Source: Xanthostigma xanthostigma (taxonomy: Eukaryota; Arthropoda; Insecta; Raphidioptera; Raphidiidae). From it: a DNA stretch of 64,000 nucleotides. Shown in pieces: positions 12,164 through 23,300 of this stretch. Below the pieces are notes generated by a model. It did no database searches, was not told the DNA's origin, and was given only the letters and a program-made list of their open reading frames with translations. The position numbers and the translations under genes were made by a program. Within the stretch, counting starts at the first letter, position 1. Every line of letters starts with the position of its first letter. The stretch lies in assembly GCA_963575645.1 (NCBI GenBank), contig OY754465.1, positions 45,658,401 through 45,722,400 of the forward strand, in the 5' to 3' direction.

Positions 12164-12795
12164 TGTAACAAAACTGTTCTAGTTCGTGGTGGAAAATTAT
12201 ATATTTACAATAATAAACGTTTAGTAAAACAGTTAAACGCACAAACGAAAGTACTTCTTTATAGCGTAACAGAAACAAAACAGTAAATTCTGACTAATAA
12301 AATAATAAGTAATGATTAACGAAGAATATAAGGTCACTATTATTATGTACAAAAAATATTCGCAATACAGGAACACACCAAAGTTTATCTAGTACACTTA
12401 TTCGCACTTGTCTATTAACTATATTCACACGATTATTTACAACACAGAAGCTATTTATGTAAAACTAGGTTTATATAATTACATTCAATGATTTACACAG
12501 CTCATTTATCTTCTATCTTAGCAGCTACCTCGGTCTTGCTGTACTGACTGAACAATTTATGTCACACAGTTATTTGCAATCTATGTACGTACGCGCTGTA
12601 ACTAACCAACTGACTGACTGCCCTGACTCACCGAGCTCGTTGTATTTATAGGCGTTAGATAGCTTTCCAGAAAGTTCTCGGCTTTTCTTACCTACATTCA
12701 TTGTTGCCACAAAAACAGAATACTCGCGGTCCATTGTTGCTGTTGCGAGAACATTCGACGGAAAGCATAGGCGTCCCAAGGGGGAGCACGCAACA
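12164..12795 (-). mobile_element. Solo LTR, gypsy-like family (antisense), no target duplication
   Basis: Starts TGTAACAAAACTG and ends GCACGCAACA on the plus strand, so the transcribed orientation is minus. The flanks are CCAG and GTAC, which are not duplicates, unlike its five relatives with perfect 4-bp duplications. It separates two oppositely oriented family A segments, so it may mark a rearrangement between two LTR copies. Confidence 0.8.
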
Positions 12796-13445
12796 GTACT
12801 TCTGTTCTGTTAAACTAGACACAGGTCAAACGACTAAATGGAACGAAACCAAATTTTGGCAGGATGTTTAACATACAAATAGGAAGAGATATATGCTATA
12901 ACGTTTCTTTTTATATTATAATGGAACTTTTCATAACGGTTTATTATATCGATACTGCTTCGCTATTATGACCTTTAAAAGTAAAATAAAAGAATTTTTA
13001 ATTAACAACGAATTTTATACAATACAAGAATTTTTAAACATGTAGCTTAAAGCATCTTTTCTCCACATGTCAAATATATGTATTATTTTCTATTGACAAA
13101 ATATATATATTCTATTCTATTTATTTTTGCAGGAAAGTTTAGTAAAAAATATTTCATAGTTACGGAATATTTAAAAAAAAAATAGTTGTGTTGTTCTGAA
13201 TATCTGTCAAAAAGAAATTAGATAATTGACAAGCATGCTTTGGTTATTTTTTACAAATGAAACCATATTATGTAACCATGCAAGCAAATCGCAAATATTA
13301 TAATATTTATTACTAGCCGTTACCCGCGTCACCACATTTTATTTTATTTATAATAATATATGTCAAATGTCAGTATTTTTGAAACTGAAATGTTCCTATC
13401 GCCCAATTAGCTGGAATTTTTTATATCACTTTAAACCAGCTGATA
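12796..13445 (+). mobile_element. Family A element, forward, 5' truncated
   Basis: Begins in the middle of family A (ACACAGGTCAAACGACTAAA, compare ACAGGTCAAACGGATGAGCG elsewhere). It carries about 110 bp of extra sequence near 12955-13070. It ends near CCAATTAGCTGGAATTTTTT. Confidence 0.7.
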
Positions 13446-13636
13446 TGTAGATAATTTGTGATTCATCTGTGTGCGTAAGGAAGGATATGTAAATGTGTGA
13501 GTGGGTGGCTAACAATTAAATGTATACGGCATGTTCTGCTGTTTAATAAGATTTAAATTTGAGAGATTACATTTTCTTAAAAAAGATAAATTCAAGGGAT
13601 TATATAGTATTCCTATAACTTTAATCCTTTGTTTAG

Positions 13637-13893
13637 TATTGTTCTTGAATTAATTAGAAAAAATTCGCAGGTTTGTGGACTAAAGTTATAAATGTACGAC
13701 GTTTAGTCTATAAATTTACACTTTTTCAAGTACACATTGAAAATTATTTAAAACAATTTGTACTTTAAAAAGTCTAAATTTATAGACGAAACGTCGTACA
13801 TTTATAAAAATAACTTTTGTCCACAAACCTGCGAATTTTTTCTTATTAATTATTATCGATGGACACGATATCTAATATATATTGTTCTTGAAT
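13637..13893. repeat. Palindromic insertion flanked by a 14-bp direct repeat
   Basis: Two arms of about 70-75 bp (13651-13718 and 13776-13850) are inverted copies with a few mismatches, sharing AATTCGCAGGTTTGTGGAC and its complement. The identical 14-mer TATTGTTCTTGAAT lies on both sides (13637-13650 and 13880-13893). This looks like a MITE with a long target duplication. Confidence 0.65.
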
Positions 13894-14452
13894 TTTAAGT
13901 TTCCAATTTTGAGTTTATTCTTTATATTAAAAATTATTCAAAATTACCATTAGGCATGTAACTGAAATAACCTTGAAACAACGTTTTATTTTCACTCAAA
14001 TATGTGTCAAAATGCCAGTACGATGGGAAAATTATACGTAATGCAGTTTTAATTTGAGTGAGTTTTCTTAGGTCAGGGAAGGTTCAAGGTACATAAAATA
14101 AAATACTTTTAAATTAGTCAGAGGCAGTCTGAATATAAAACTGAAGAAAAATTAGGAGCCGTCGTGGGGCGCTGGCAGATGTGAAACATACACTTAAGCG
14201 AAATAACTATAAATTTAGCCCTGTAAGGAAATTTCGCCCCGACAAGTAACGAAATTCTATTGACTAAATATAGCCTTGTAACATATACAAAATGTGTGCC
14301 TCGAATTAGATGTATCTTGGTCATTGTTAGTTTCAATTACAATATCACCCTCTATATTTTGCGCCGTTTGTGTACAAAAAAATAAAATAAAATTTTATTA
14401 GGTTTAATTTGTCGTAAAGATAGAAGTCACACACACGGAGAGAAAGGAGTTA
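13894..14452. other. Intergenic, nothing recognised
   Basis: AT-rich, with short reading frames only. Confidence 0.35.
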
Positions 14453-14590
14453 AAAAATAAACCGCATGTTGACAAGTAAAACACATTTCTAACCTCAAAT
14501 GAACAAATAGAGCAGAAAATAAATCGCTTGTTGATATTAGTATACACATTTCTAACCGCAAATGAACAAATAACATAGAATAGTAATAAA
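14453..14590. repeat. Tandem duplication of about 70 bp
   Basis: Two adjacent copies share ACACATTTCTAACC(T/G)CAAATGAACAAATA and AAATAAACCGC/AAATAAATCGC. The copies differ at several positions. No coding role is evident. Confidence 0.65.
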
Positions 14591-15429
14591 GCTTGCGTGA
14601 AATATAGTGGGCAAGCAGTTGCGCGCGCTCATAGATATACAAATAGATCTGGTTTCCGTTACGAGATGGATTTTCTGCCAAACGCGCCAATAGATGTTTC
14701 ACATCAAAAATACTGGTTTCTGTATATCTAAACCGAGAGATCAGCGAGTTTTAACTGTGGGACGAGTCATAATAACTTCGTTTAGGTATGTTATTCAGAG
14801 CGATAGATACTTTGGTAAAGCTTATTTTTCAATTGTTACTCAACCAAATAAATCTCCTTTAATAGTTATTCAGAGTGTTATACTCAATAATAACTATTTA
14901 TATTGTACCACAGTATTGAAGCACTATCTGAAATGTGATTTATTTCAACGACGTACGTGCTCTGGATGTTCTTTCCTTGTCTAAACTATGCTAAGATGCT
15001 ATGATTTGAACACAAACACATACGTACATATTATGTGCGCTTTTGATTCATGAAATCGTCCATCGCGTGACATTTTACTCGTTTTTTTTCAATAATATAA
15101 CTGTCCTTCTGTACCTTGCGTTCGCCGTCTACGTTCAGAAGGAGAGCTTCAATAAATTGAAATTAAAAGAAAATAACACTTTTGGGAATATAGGAAAATT
15201 TTAAGACATTTATATTAGTTATTTATTTACATTTATAATATTAGTTTAGTTCAAAGAAGCTATGTTTCGTAATCAGCATGTATCTACGCTTGGATCGTAC
15301 ATGTAAAGGGTACCTAGTTATATTATGTCGACTCAATCTCAGTGGGGCGGCTCTTATTCCAAGTAATAATCAGTGGCGAGGTGAATAGTTAAGTTCAATG
15401 CGGCGTTAAAGAATAATTCATTCATTCAG
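14591..15429. other. Intergenic with a short shared repeat
   Basis: About 14675-14710 (CGCGCCAATAGATGTTTCAC) matches blocks near 6720 and 60775. The rest is unrecognised. Confidence 0.35.
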
Positions 15430-16085
15430 GGCTTATAATTATTAGTGTATTTGTCATATGGCACATATACTACTGGCGGGACCTAGTGGCCCGACCAAAT
15501 TTCTCGCATCTTCAGTATGGATTGATATTTTGGGGAAATTCACCCAATTGTGATCGTTTATTTAAACTTCAAAATCGTGCAATAAGAATCATTACAAAAT
15601 CAAAATGGAACGAATCCTGCAGATCTTTATTTGTTAACCTGGAAGTAATGTCACTCTACTCTCTTTACGTTTATTCTTGTTTGATATTTGCGAAAAGCAA
15701 TACTGTAGAGACACATTCAGATCAACATAACTACTATACAAGAAATCGTACACATGCATACCGAAGGTGCGATTGGATTTAGCTAGTAGAAGTTATTTAT
15801 GCATTAGCTATAAACTTTTTAATGCTTTGCCTCTGGAATTAAGGAATTTAAATTCAAGGTCTTATAAAGAAACGATAAAAAAAATTTGTACCAGAAATTG
15901 TCTATACTCCATCAGTGAATTTTTTAATATTAATTTTAATATGTTAAACACAAACTGATTATTATTGTATTGTATTTTGACGTTATCTATGTGGGTTTGC
16001 CCATCTTTGATAATAAATCTTATCTAGCTATCTATCTACCTCCTGAACATTTTGGAACCATTTTTGAAAATGTCTGTTAACACAT
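15430..16085 (+). mobile_element. Family B element, left part, split by a LINE fragment
   Basis: 15440-15505 (ATTAGTGTATTTGTCATATGG through CCCGACCAAATTTCTCG) and 16040-16085 (GGAACCATTTTTGAAAATG) match consecutive sequence near 25490-25612. The LINE fragment 15506-16040 interrupts them. The family B sequence resumes again at about 17680, so a second, larger insertion is likely. Confidence 0.65.
15506..16040 (+). pseudogene. LINE reverse-transcriptase C-terminal fragment
   Basis: The frame starting near 15506 reads LQYGLIFWGNSPN, then LQNRAIRIITKS, matching the region downstream of the catalytic domain in CR1/jockey-type LINEs (compare YGIVVWGYN in the long copy at 34 kb). A frameshift near 15765 moves the rest, ASRSYLCISYKLFNALPLEL, to another frame. 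The fragment ends with a stop at about 15958, then a 3' end with AATAAA and a tail of ATCT-type repeats (16018-16040). It is truncated at its 5' side, as usual for LINE insertions, and is not functional. Confidence 0.8.
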
Positions 16086-17102
16086 ACTTTTGGGTGATTC
16101 TACAAAAATTGCCTCTTGCAGTATATTACGTGTCAATATTGAGTCTGGTTTTTCTTCCATGGCAATAACACAATTCGAATTAAAAAAGAAATACTATTTT
16201 TGTAGAACCATCAATATTGCCATGCATGTATCTCCTAAAAGATACAAAACGGAAAATATAGTTTCATAAAATCCTTTTGAATTTTAATTCATCGAGACGG
16301 AGCTCGTTAATTATTCTATAATCAATTTTTAATGCATAATAGTTGACTATTAACTTAATGAGGCACCGTGCCGCTTATTTAAGGGGGGTCTTTCAAAAAA
16401 TCGATTAAATTTTTTCGCATTTTCTTAAAATATAATGTTTCGAAAATATTCTCTGAAAATTTCAAGTCAATCTGCTGAATAGTTTTCGAGATATCATATA
16501 ATTACAGAATTGATCTCGGACCCCCATAGCAGGAATCTTCATCGTCGGCGGAAGCCCTATTGTGTGGCTCAGGAACTGATGATTCGATGTAAGTAATTAT
16601 TTAATTAGTGTTTCTATACATAAAACAAGTGTAAAATTGGGAACTCTTTCAGAAATTAAAAAAAAAAACGAAAATGTCGTATCTACATCGAAAAATTTAT
16701 AAAAACTTGAAAAATCAAATCGATGACAAATGTAATTCAAAAACCATTCGATGGATTTTGATGACATTTTTACAGCTTATTAATACCACTAAAAACTAGT
16801 CCTTGATCAAGGGATTTTCATTTTTGTCCAAATTTTGTTTTTTTTTTTTTTACAATAAACTAATGATTTTTGGTCACAAATCCGGGAAAAAACTGTCAAA
16901 AGCCGTCATTTTGTCAATTTTTACAATAAAAATAAATATCTTTGATTAAAGACTAGATTAATTATTGAACTAATGATTTTTATTTGTTTTATTGATTTTA
17001 AACAATCCACTGAAATGTTCTGATTGTCACCGCGAAGCACTACTTGCAGATGGGGGGCCGACAAAGATAGCGATTTTTTTAATAAATAATTAATTAATAT
17101 TA
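16086..17102. other. Unexplained insert within family B
   Basis: This block separates two parts of a family B element, so it probably came in by insertion. It has AT-rich sequence and a G run near 16383 but no reading frame or recognised end. Confidence 0.35.
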
Positions 17103-17292
17103 TTGACGTGATAACGTCTTATAAATTGATGAATCACGTCAATATAAAAAGATGAAACACCGGCTGCATGCGCGAAAAAGTGTCACGTTCCTAACGTTCC
17201 GCCTGACCCTGTGCGTGATTATTAAATATGATATTCGAGCGGAATACGTTATCACAACTATCGTCCGTAACCCGACTTCACAGAGAACCAAT
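17103..17292 (-). mobile_element. Family T element, copy T1
   Basis: On the minus strand it starts TTGGTTCTCTGTGAAGTCGG and ends ATAAGACGTTATCACGTCAA. An inverted CGTGATAACGT / ACGTTATCACG pair lies inside. It matches the elements at 21376 and 22951. Confidence 0.75.
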
Positions 17293-17679
17293 TTTTTTTT
17301 AATTTTGTGGAAGTCAAGTTGAAACATGACATAAAAACTCTGTGTAATCAGTTTTATAAAATAAACTTAATTATGAAAAAAAAATATCAAAAATACTCTG
17401 TTTTTCACGCATCTGACTGCATCTCACCCCTTAAAATTTACGTTTGTGATGTAACCCAATCATTCATACTAGAAGAAGAGCAATCGACGTATTTACTTTA
17501 AAGTAAATCCGTTGCTCATTTTCACTTATAATCCACCGCCAGCTCACAGACAGTATGAGCTATAGCGGCTGATTTATTTCAAAGTAAAGGCCGCTGCACA
17601 CGCGGCTGGTTTTGCTGCTGGAATCGTTGCCGAAACTTGCGCTGGCTGCAAGGATGGAAATGACGTCACTGTATGTTCG
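17293..17679. other. Intergenic, with a short palindrome
   Basis: ATTTACTTTAAAGTAAAT at about 17489-17507 is a perfect short palindrome. The part from 17580 to 17680 is GC-richer. No gene is seen. Confidence 0.35.
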
Positions 17680-18347
17680 AAGGTGTTGATTTTAACGACA
17701 TATTGAAATACACCACGGCACAAAGACTGTTTAAAATGGGTCTAATTGGACAATTTTAAGGGTGACTTTTAGAGACTGAAACATATTTTTAGGCTCGAAA
17801 ATAGCGAGAAAATATCGTTTCAAAATTAAATTTTAACCCATTAGTAAAGTTAGAAATGTGCTGCAAACATTTTAATAAAATCGGCCCGACAGGACCGGAA
17901 TTTTGTCAAAACTCTAGTCTGCGGATATGAATTTAGTTATTGAAGGATGTATTCAATTTGGTGTAGACAGTGCCGTAACTATGGCCGTACCAGTGGTGCC
18001 CAAGCACAGGGTTCAGACCTTGGAGGGGCGCAGAAATGACCAGACCAGGATTAAGTTTTAAAATTAGAACATTTGTCAAGGGCGTAGTTATAGAAGCTCG
18101 CACTGGGTGCACAAAAGGCTATTTACAGCACTGGGTACTGATGTTGTATTGACGATAATATTGCAACTAAAAAAAATATAGTATTTTAAGGGATGCATTA
18201 AAGGGTAATTATTTGTCATTTCGTCTAAAAACAAATTTAAGTGAACATAATATATCCCAATGTCTGTATTAGTAAATATACACTATATGGCCTCTGGTTT
18301 TGGCACTGCGACTCGAGTTTTTATTTATTTTTGTTTTGTATAGGTAG
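17680..18347 (+). mobile_element. Family B element, right part
   Basis: Matches 25720-26190 along its length, including TTTAAAATGGG(T/C)C(T/C)AAT, AAAATCGGCCCGACAGGACC and GGCACTGCGACTCGAGTTTTT. It lacks the terminal inverted repeat seen in the complete copy because a solo LTR follows at 18352. Confidence 0.7.
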
Positions 18348-18351
18348 ATAC

Positions 18352-18999
18352 TGTTACACAATCCCCGTTGGGACGACAAAGAATTTTCGAGACAACAATC
18401 GGCTCGTCCTTCTAACAATGACACAGGGATTGTTGGGTAAAACCAATCGGCTTGATTGTTTAAACAATAACAATACGCGTAGGTAAAAAGGCTTTGTTGC
18501 CAAATTACAGACAACAATGAATGCAAGGAAAAGAAAGAACTATCCAACGCATATATATACCACGAGATAGCTCAGTAGACAGGACAATAATATACGGTGC
18601 TTCATCGAGTTAACTATCGACAAATAGTTGTGACATAAATTGTGTCAGTATCGTGAACAGTACTAAGGTAACTGCAGAGATAAATAGATAAATTAAATGC
18701 GTCAATAAACAGTGCGCAAAATGAATAGTTTTATATAAATAATCTCTTGTATATATATAGTTAATAAATAAGTGTGCTAAATAAACTTGGGCGTGTTTAC
18801 TTGTTGTAAATATTTTGTGTACGTAAATAGTGACTTTGTATTCGTTATTACTTACTCTTTAATTTTATTAGTTAGAATAGTTGTTTTGTTTCCGTTACGT
18901 TATAGAGAAGTACTTTTGTTTGTGTGTTTAACTGTTTTGTTAACGTTTCACTGTTGTAAATAAATATTTTCCACCACGAACTAGAACAGTTTTGTTACA
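18352..18999 (+). mobile_element. Solo LTR, gypsy-like family (sense)
   Basis: Starts TGTTACACAATCC, ends GTTTTGTTACA, 648 bp. Exact duplication ATAC at 18348-18351 and 19000-19003. The 5' third differs from the 9839 copy but the part from about 18600 on (CGACAAATAGTTGTGACATA) aligns well with the 1357 and 9839 copies. Confidence 0.85.
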
Positions 19000-19003
19000 A
19001 TAC

Positions 19004-20784
19004 CGTATTTTGTGAACAGAACAATCAAGTACCGTTCTGTGACAATGGCGTTCGTTTAGTTGATTGGAAACCCTAGCATGTATGTAGGTAAAGTTAGAGT
19101 CTATAAAATCTGATAGTATATTAAAGCATGCAATGTTGGTTATGGCGGGATTCACGCTCATGCTCCGCTTCAATTTATGCACGCTTTTACAGACACATTA
19201 CGCGGCTTTATCTTAAATTTAAAGCATTTAAATATTTTATTGTCGACATTTTCATAGTGCGCGGAGTGTATATAGACCCATATCTCTCCGCGAATATAAA
19301 TTTAACCCTTCAGTTTGGAATGGATGCGGAGATGGATTGTTTGAAAATTGCGCTAATGTATCCGGGACCAGAGGCGTACAATTGTATTAAATATTATGTA
19401 ATATTTTCCTTAATTATTATTGCATTTATTTCATACTAAACTTGACTTCACAGGAGGCTTCATTCCACGAGACTTTGTATAGTTTCACTGATATCTATAC
19501 AGTGCTTTTGGTTTCAGTCAACATATTGACTTTACATGCTAAATCTCTCCGTATGATTTACATCGAATATAAGTTACGTCAACTAGTAGGCTCGGTTTAT
19601 AAGTTATTTTCAACAGTAAATAATATTGCAGAAACAATTCATTTATTCAATCTAATCTGTTCAAAACCGTTACCATGCTTTTAGGTAGATTTCGTAGTTT
19701 AAACGGTCTACTATTTTTTTTAATTTGATTCCAATGTAATTCAAATGAAGATATGGGTTAGCATTAGATATATATCTTTGCGCAAATTTTTTGCTACTCG
19801 CAACTAATCACCTTCTAAATGACACCGGTGATAGTTTGAATATCAACAAAATTGGACGTTTATTGTCCACACACTATGACGTCACGTTTGTTTATTACGT
19901 TTGGCCATGTTGCCCACGTGACAAGATACTGTTTCTGATTGATTCTTGATAAAAGTCAGCGCAGAAATAAGCACGAAAATAACCCCGGTTCTAATTTTGA
20001 AGTTCCGTTTGTAATCACGCATGCGAGCCCGCAGTGACGTCACTTGCAACTAGCACAGCAGACAGCACAAGTTCTAGCGGTAAAACCAACCTCGTGTGCA
20101 GCGGCCTTAGGATATTCAAAACCATTGTTACAAATTATTTTTTGTTTCAAATTCATTTGAAACTTTTTGAAGTGAATACTTCTTTAAAAATATTGTCTGA
20201 AGACACAAGTAATTCAAGAATTACAAGGCGCGAATTTTACATAATATACCCCAACGTTATGTTCGAAAATTGATGTATATTTTTAACGACACTTTGAGCT
20301 TAATAATATAATTTAATTAACTTAATCTAATAAAAAAATAACAGTTGAAAGTATTGAAACACAGAAAGGAAAAAATCATTTTAATAATTTATTAATAATT
20401 AATTTAGGTTCATAAATATAAAAGCGTTAGCTGTAAACTCTATGATCGTTTATTAGTCACAATTAATAATATAATTGTGACCCTAAATTATAAAAATTAT
20501 ATTTTCTTTTTGGTACATTTCAATAAAAACTTTCTTTTTATTAGTATTTTATTTTTCTTGTTTTTATAGTCTTTCAAAATTTTAACTATTATGACAATAA
20601 ATTATAAAAATTATTTGATTATTTTATTCAAGATGGTTGAGAAGGAAAAGGTATTCCGTCATCTTGGGGCATCCGCCATATTGGATATATACATTGTCAC
20701 CAGACTTGCATGTGTGTGAAATTTCAAAGCTTTAGTTAATTTAATCTAGTCGAACAAATTGCAGCAATTAGATTATGGGGCCTT
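19004..20784. other. Intergenic, nothing recognised apart from a short repeat-like patch
   Basis: About 20640-20720 includes CATCCGCCATATTGGATATA, resembling the unit of the 120-bp array at 21605. The short frames between 19128 and 19684 show no domain. Confidence 0.35.
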
Positions 20785-21375
20785 TCCAACTAATAAATTA
20801 TAATATTGACATTTGACATATAATAACAAAGAAAATAAAATTTCCGTTAACGCGTATAGTAACGCGTATAGTTACCACTAAACATTATAAAATTTGCTGT
20901 TCGTGTTCATGGTTTTCTATATGTTATCACGTTATGATGTTAAAAATAAACAAAGAATGCTTGTCAAATACCTAACTAACATCTACGGAACAAACTAACA
21001 TTAGATTTTTTTTATTTTCAAAATATTTCTGAAACTAAGTACAAATTTAGAAAAACACATTTTTTCATGACTATCTTGTAAAAATATACAGGCTAATAAA
21101 CTGTTATGACATGTAAGTATATCATAATTATAAAAAAACAACATTGAAAGGTAGGTACTTCTTTCTCTGTTGCGCATGCGCCGATTTTCCCGAAAAATAA
21201 ATTACAAAACTTTCTTGTAAAACATATAGAATAATAATCATTTATGAAAAGTTTACTATTATTATATAAAAAACATCATAGCATATAATATCTTTTGCGC
21301 ATGCGCCGATTATCCCCAAAAAAAATTACAAAAATTTCTAGTAAAATATGCAGAATAATAAGCCGTTATAAAAAA

Positions 21376-21566
21376 TTGGTTGTCTGTAAAGTCGGTTTAC
21401 GGACGATAGTTTTACGTGATAACGTATTCCGCTCAATATCATATTTAATAATACATTACTGCGCTCTCGCTTGCACGCACAGGGTCAGGCGGAATGTTAC
21501 GGAACGTTACACTTTTTCGTGCGTGCAGCTGGTGTTTCATCAATTTATAAGACGTTATCACGTCAA
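21376..21566 (+). mobile_element. Family T element, copy T2
   Basis: Starts TTGGTTGTCTGTAAAGTCGG and ends AAGACGTTATCACGTCAA. Full-length relative to T1. It sits directly left of the tandem array, and a second partial T copy follows the array. Confidence 0.75.
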
Positions 21567-21604
21567 AAACTTTTTTTTTTTAAACCCCTCTTGACGTCAA
21601 AAAC

Positions 21605-22735
21605 TTAGTCCGCCATCTTTAGAAGTCCGCCATATTGGATTTAAACTAAAGTCACTTTATTTTTCGAGTTATTCTCAGCAAGCCCTTTCATTTGATACCC
21701 ATATTGTAGGAAAGTATAATAAAATTAGTCCGCCATCTTTAGAAGTCCGCCATATTGGATTAAGAGTGACGTCACTTTATTTTTCGAGTTATTCTCAGCA
21801 AGCCCTTTCATTTGATACCCATATTGTAGGAAAGCATAATAAAATTAGTCCGCCATCTTTAGAATTCCGCCATATTGGATTTAGAGTGCCGTCACTTTAT
21901 TTTTCGAGTTATTCTCAGCAAGCCCTTTCATTTGATACCCATATTATAGGAAAGCATAATAAAATTAGTCCGCCATCTTTAGAAGTCCGCCATATTGGAA
22001 TTAGAGTGACGTCACTATATTTTTCGAGTTATTCCCAGCAAGCCCTTTCATTTGATACCCATATTGTAAGAAAGCATAATAAAATTAGTCCGCCATCTTT
22101 AGAAGTCCGCCATATTGGATTTAGTGTAACGTCACTTTATTTTTCGAGTTATTCTCAGCAAGCCCTTTCATTTGATACCCATATTGTAGGAAAGCATAAT
22201 AAAATTAGTCCGCCATCTTTAAAAGTCCGCCATATTGGATTTAGAGTGACGTCACTTTATTTTTCGGGCTATTCTCAGCAAGCCCTTTCATTTGATACCC
22301 ATATTGTAGGAAAGCATAATAAAATTAGTCCGCCATCTTTAGAAGTCCGCCATATTGGATTTAGAGTGACGTCACTATATTTTTCGAGTTATTCTCAGCA
22401 AGCCCTTTCATTTGATACCCATATTGTAGGAAAGCATAATAAAATTAGTCCGCCATCTTTAGAAGTCCGCCATATTGGATTTAGAGTGACGTCACTATAT
22501 TTTTCGAGTTATTCTCAGCAAGCCCTTTCATTTGATACCCATATTGTAGGAAAGCATAATAAAATTAGTCCGCCATCTTTAGAAGTCCGCCATATTGGAT
22601 TTAGAGTGACGTCACTTTATTTTTCGAGTTATTCTCAGCAAGCCCTTTCATTTGATACCCATATTGTAGGAAAGCATAATAAAATTAGTGCGCCATCTTT
22701 AGAAGTTCGCCATATTTGATTTAGAGTGACGTCAC
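21605..22735. repeat. 120-bp tandem array, about 9.5 units
   Basis: The unit begins TTAGTCCGCCATCTTTAGAA at 21605, 21725, 21845, 21965, 22085, 22205, 22325, 22445 and 22565; a partial unit starts at 22685. Units differ at only a few positions. Most units hold GTGACGTCAC, and each has two GCCAT sites (CCGCCATCTT and CCGCCATATT). Because 120 is a multiple of three and the unit has no stop in one frame, a false 317-codon frame runs through it. I regard it as a satellite-like expansion, not a gene. Confidence 0.92.
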
Positions 22736-22950
22736 ACAGCTAACAATGCATTGTCATTCAAACTAAACCTGTATACAAATTTTCATCTCAATCGGTTGAT
22801 GATATCTGCTTCAAAATTACCGAAGGCATTTCCGCCATCTTTAGAAGTCCGCCATATTGGATTTAGAGTGACGTCATACAGCTAACCATGCATTGTCATT
22901 CAAACTAAACGTGTATACAAATTTTCATCTCAATCGGTTGATGATATCTG
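22736..22950. repeat. Second, longer repeat unit beside the array
   Basis: CAGCTAACAATGCATTGTCA to GTTGATGATATCTG (about 22737-22811) recurs at about 22876-22950, joined by another CCGCCATCTTTAGAAGTCCG block. This gives two units of about 140 bp related to the main array at one side. Confidence 0.7.
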
Positions 22951-23136
22951 CCGCTCGAATATCATATTTAAGTCAGGCGGAACGTGACACATTTCGGAAC
23001 GGGACAGATTTTGGAACGGTACAGATTTCGGAACGGGACAGATTTCGGAACGTGACACTTTTTCGTACATGCAGCCGGTGTTTTATCAATTTATAAGATT
23101 GGTGTTTCATCAATTTATAAGACGTTATCACGTCAA
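22951..23136 (+). mobile_element. Family T element, partial copy with an inner tandem repeat
   Basis: CCGCTCGAATATCATATTTA to GACGTTATCACGTCAA matches T1 and T2 minus their first third. At about 22979-23055 GGAACGGGACAGATTTC-like units of 17-18 bp repeat about four times, where other copies have one or two. TTTATCAATTTATAAGA is also doubled near 23083-23120. Confidence 0.7.
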
Positions 23137-23300
23137 AAACTATATTATTATTTTATAAAACAACATTAAAAAAGATATACTCTTTTGCGCATGCGCCGAT
23201 GTTCCCCAAAAAAACAATAAATCACTTTATATTTGCATATCAAACATCCTCCCAAAATTTGGTTACAATCCGATGATCCGTTGTGTCGGAATGGTAAGAA

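Larger units (their letters stand above)
20785..23300 (-). mobile_element. Family A element, reversed, split by a T element and tandem array
   Basis: The 3' end of family A on the minus strand lies near 20785-20830, and its body continues to about 21375, with one internal duplication near 21170-21330 (CATGCGCCGATT twice). It resumes at 23137 and ends near 23290 with GTGTCGGAATGGTA. The 1.76 kb between is a separate insertion. Confidence 0.7.

Noticed and set aside
21766..22719. A 317-codon open frame of 40-residue repeats
   Set aside because: It exists because the 120-bp unit is a multiple of three and lacks stops in one frame. The sequence is a tandem array next to mobile elements, with no start context, domain or codon signal.
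21605..22735. CRISPR-like array
   Set aside because: The units are contiguous 120-bp repeats without unique spacers, in an insect-type genome.
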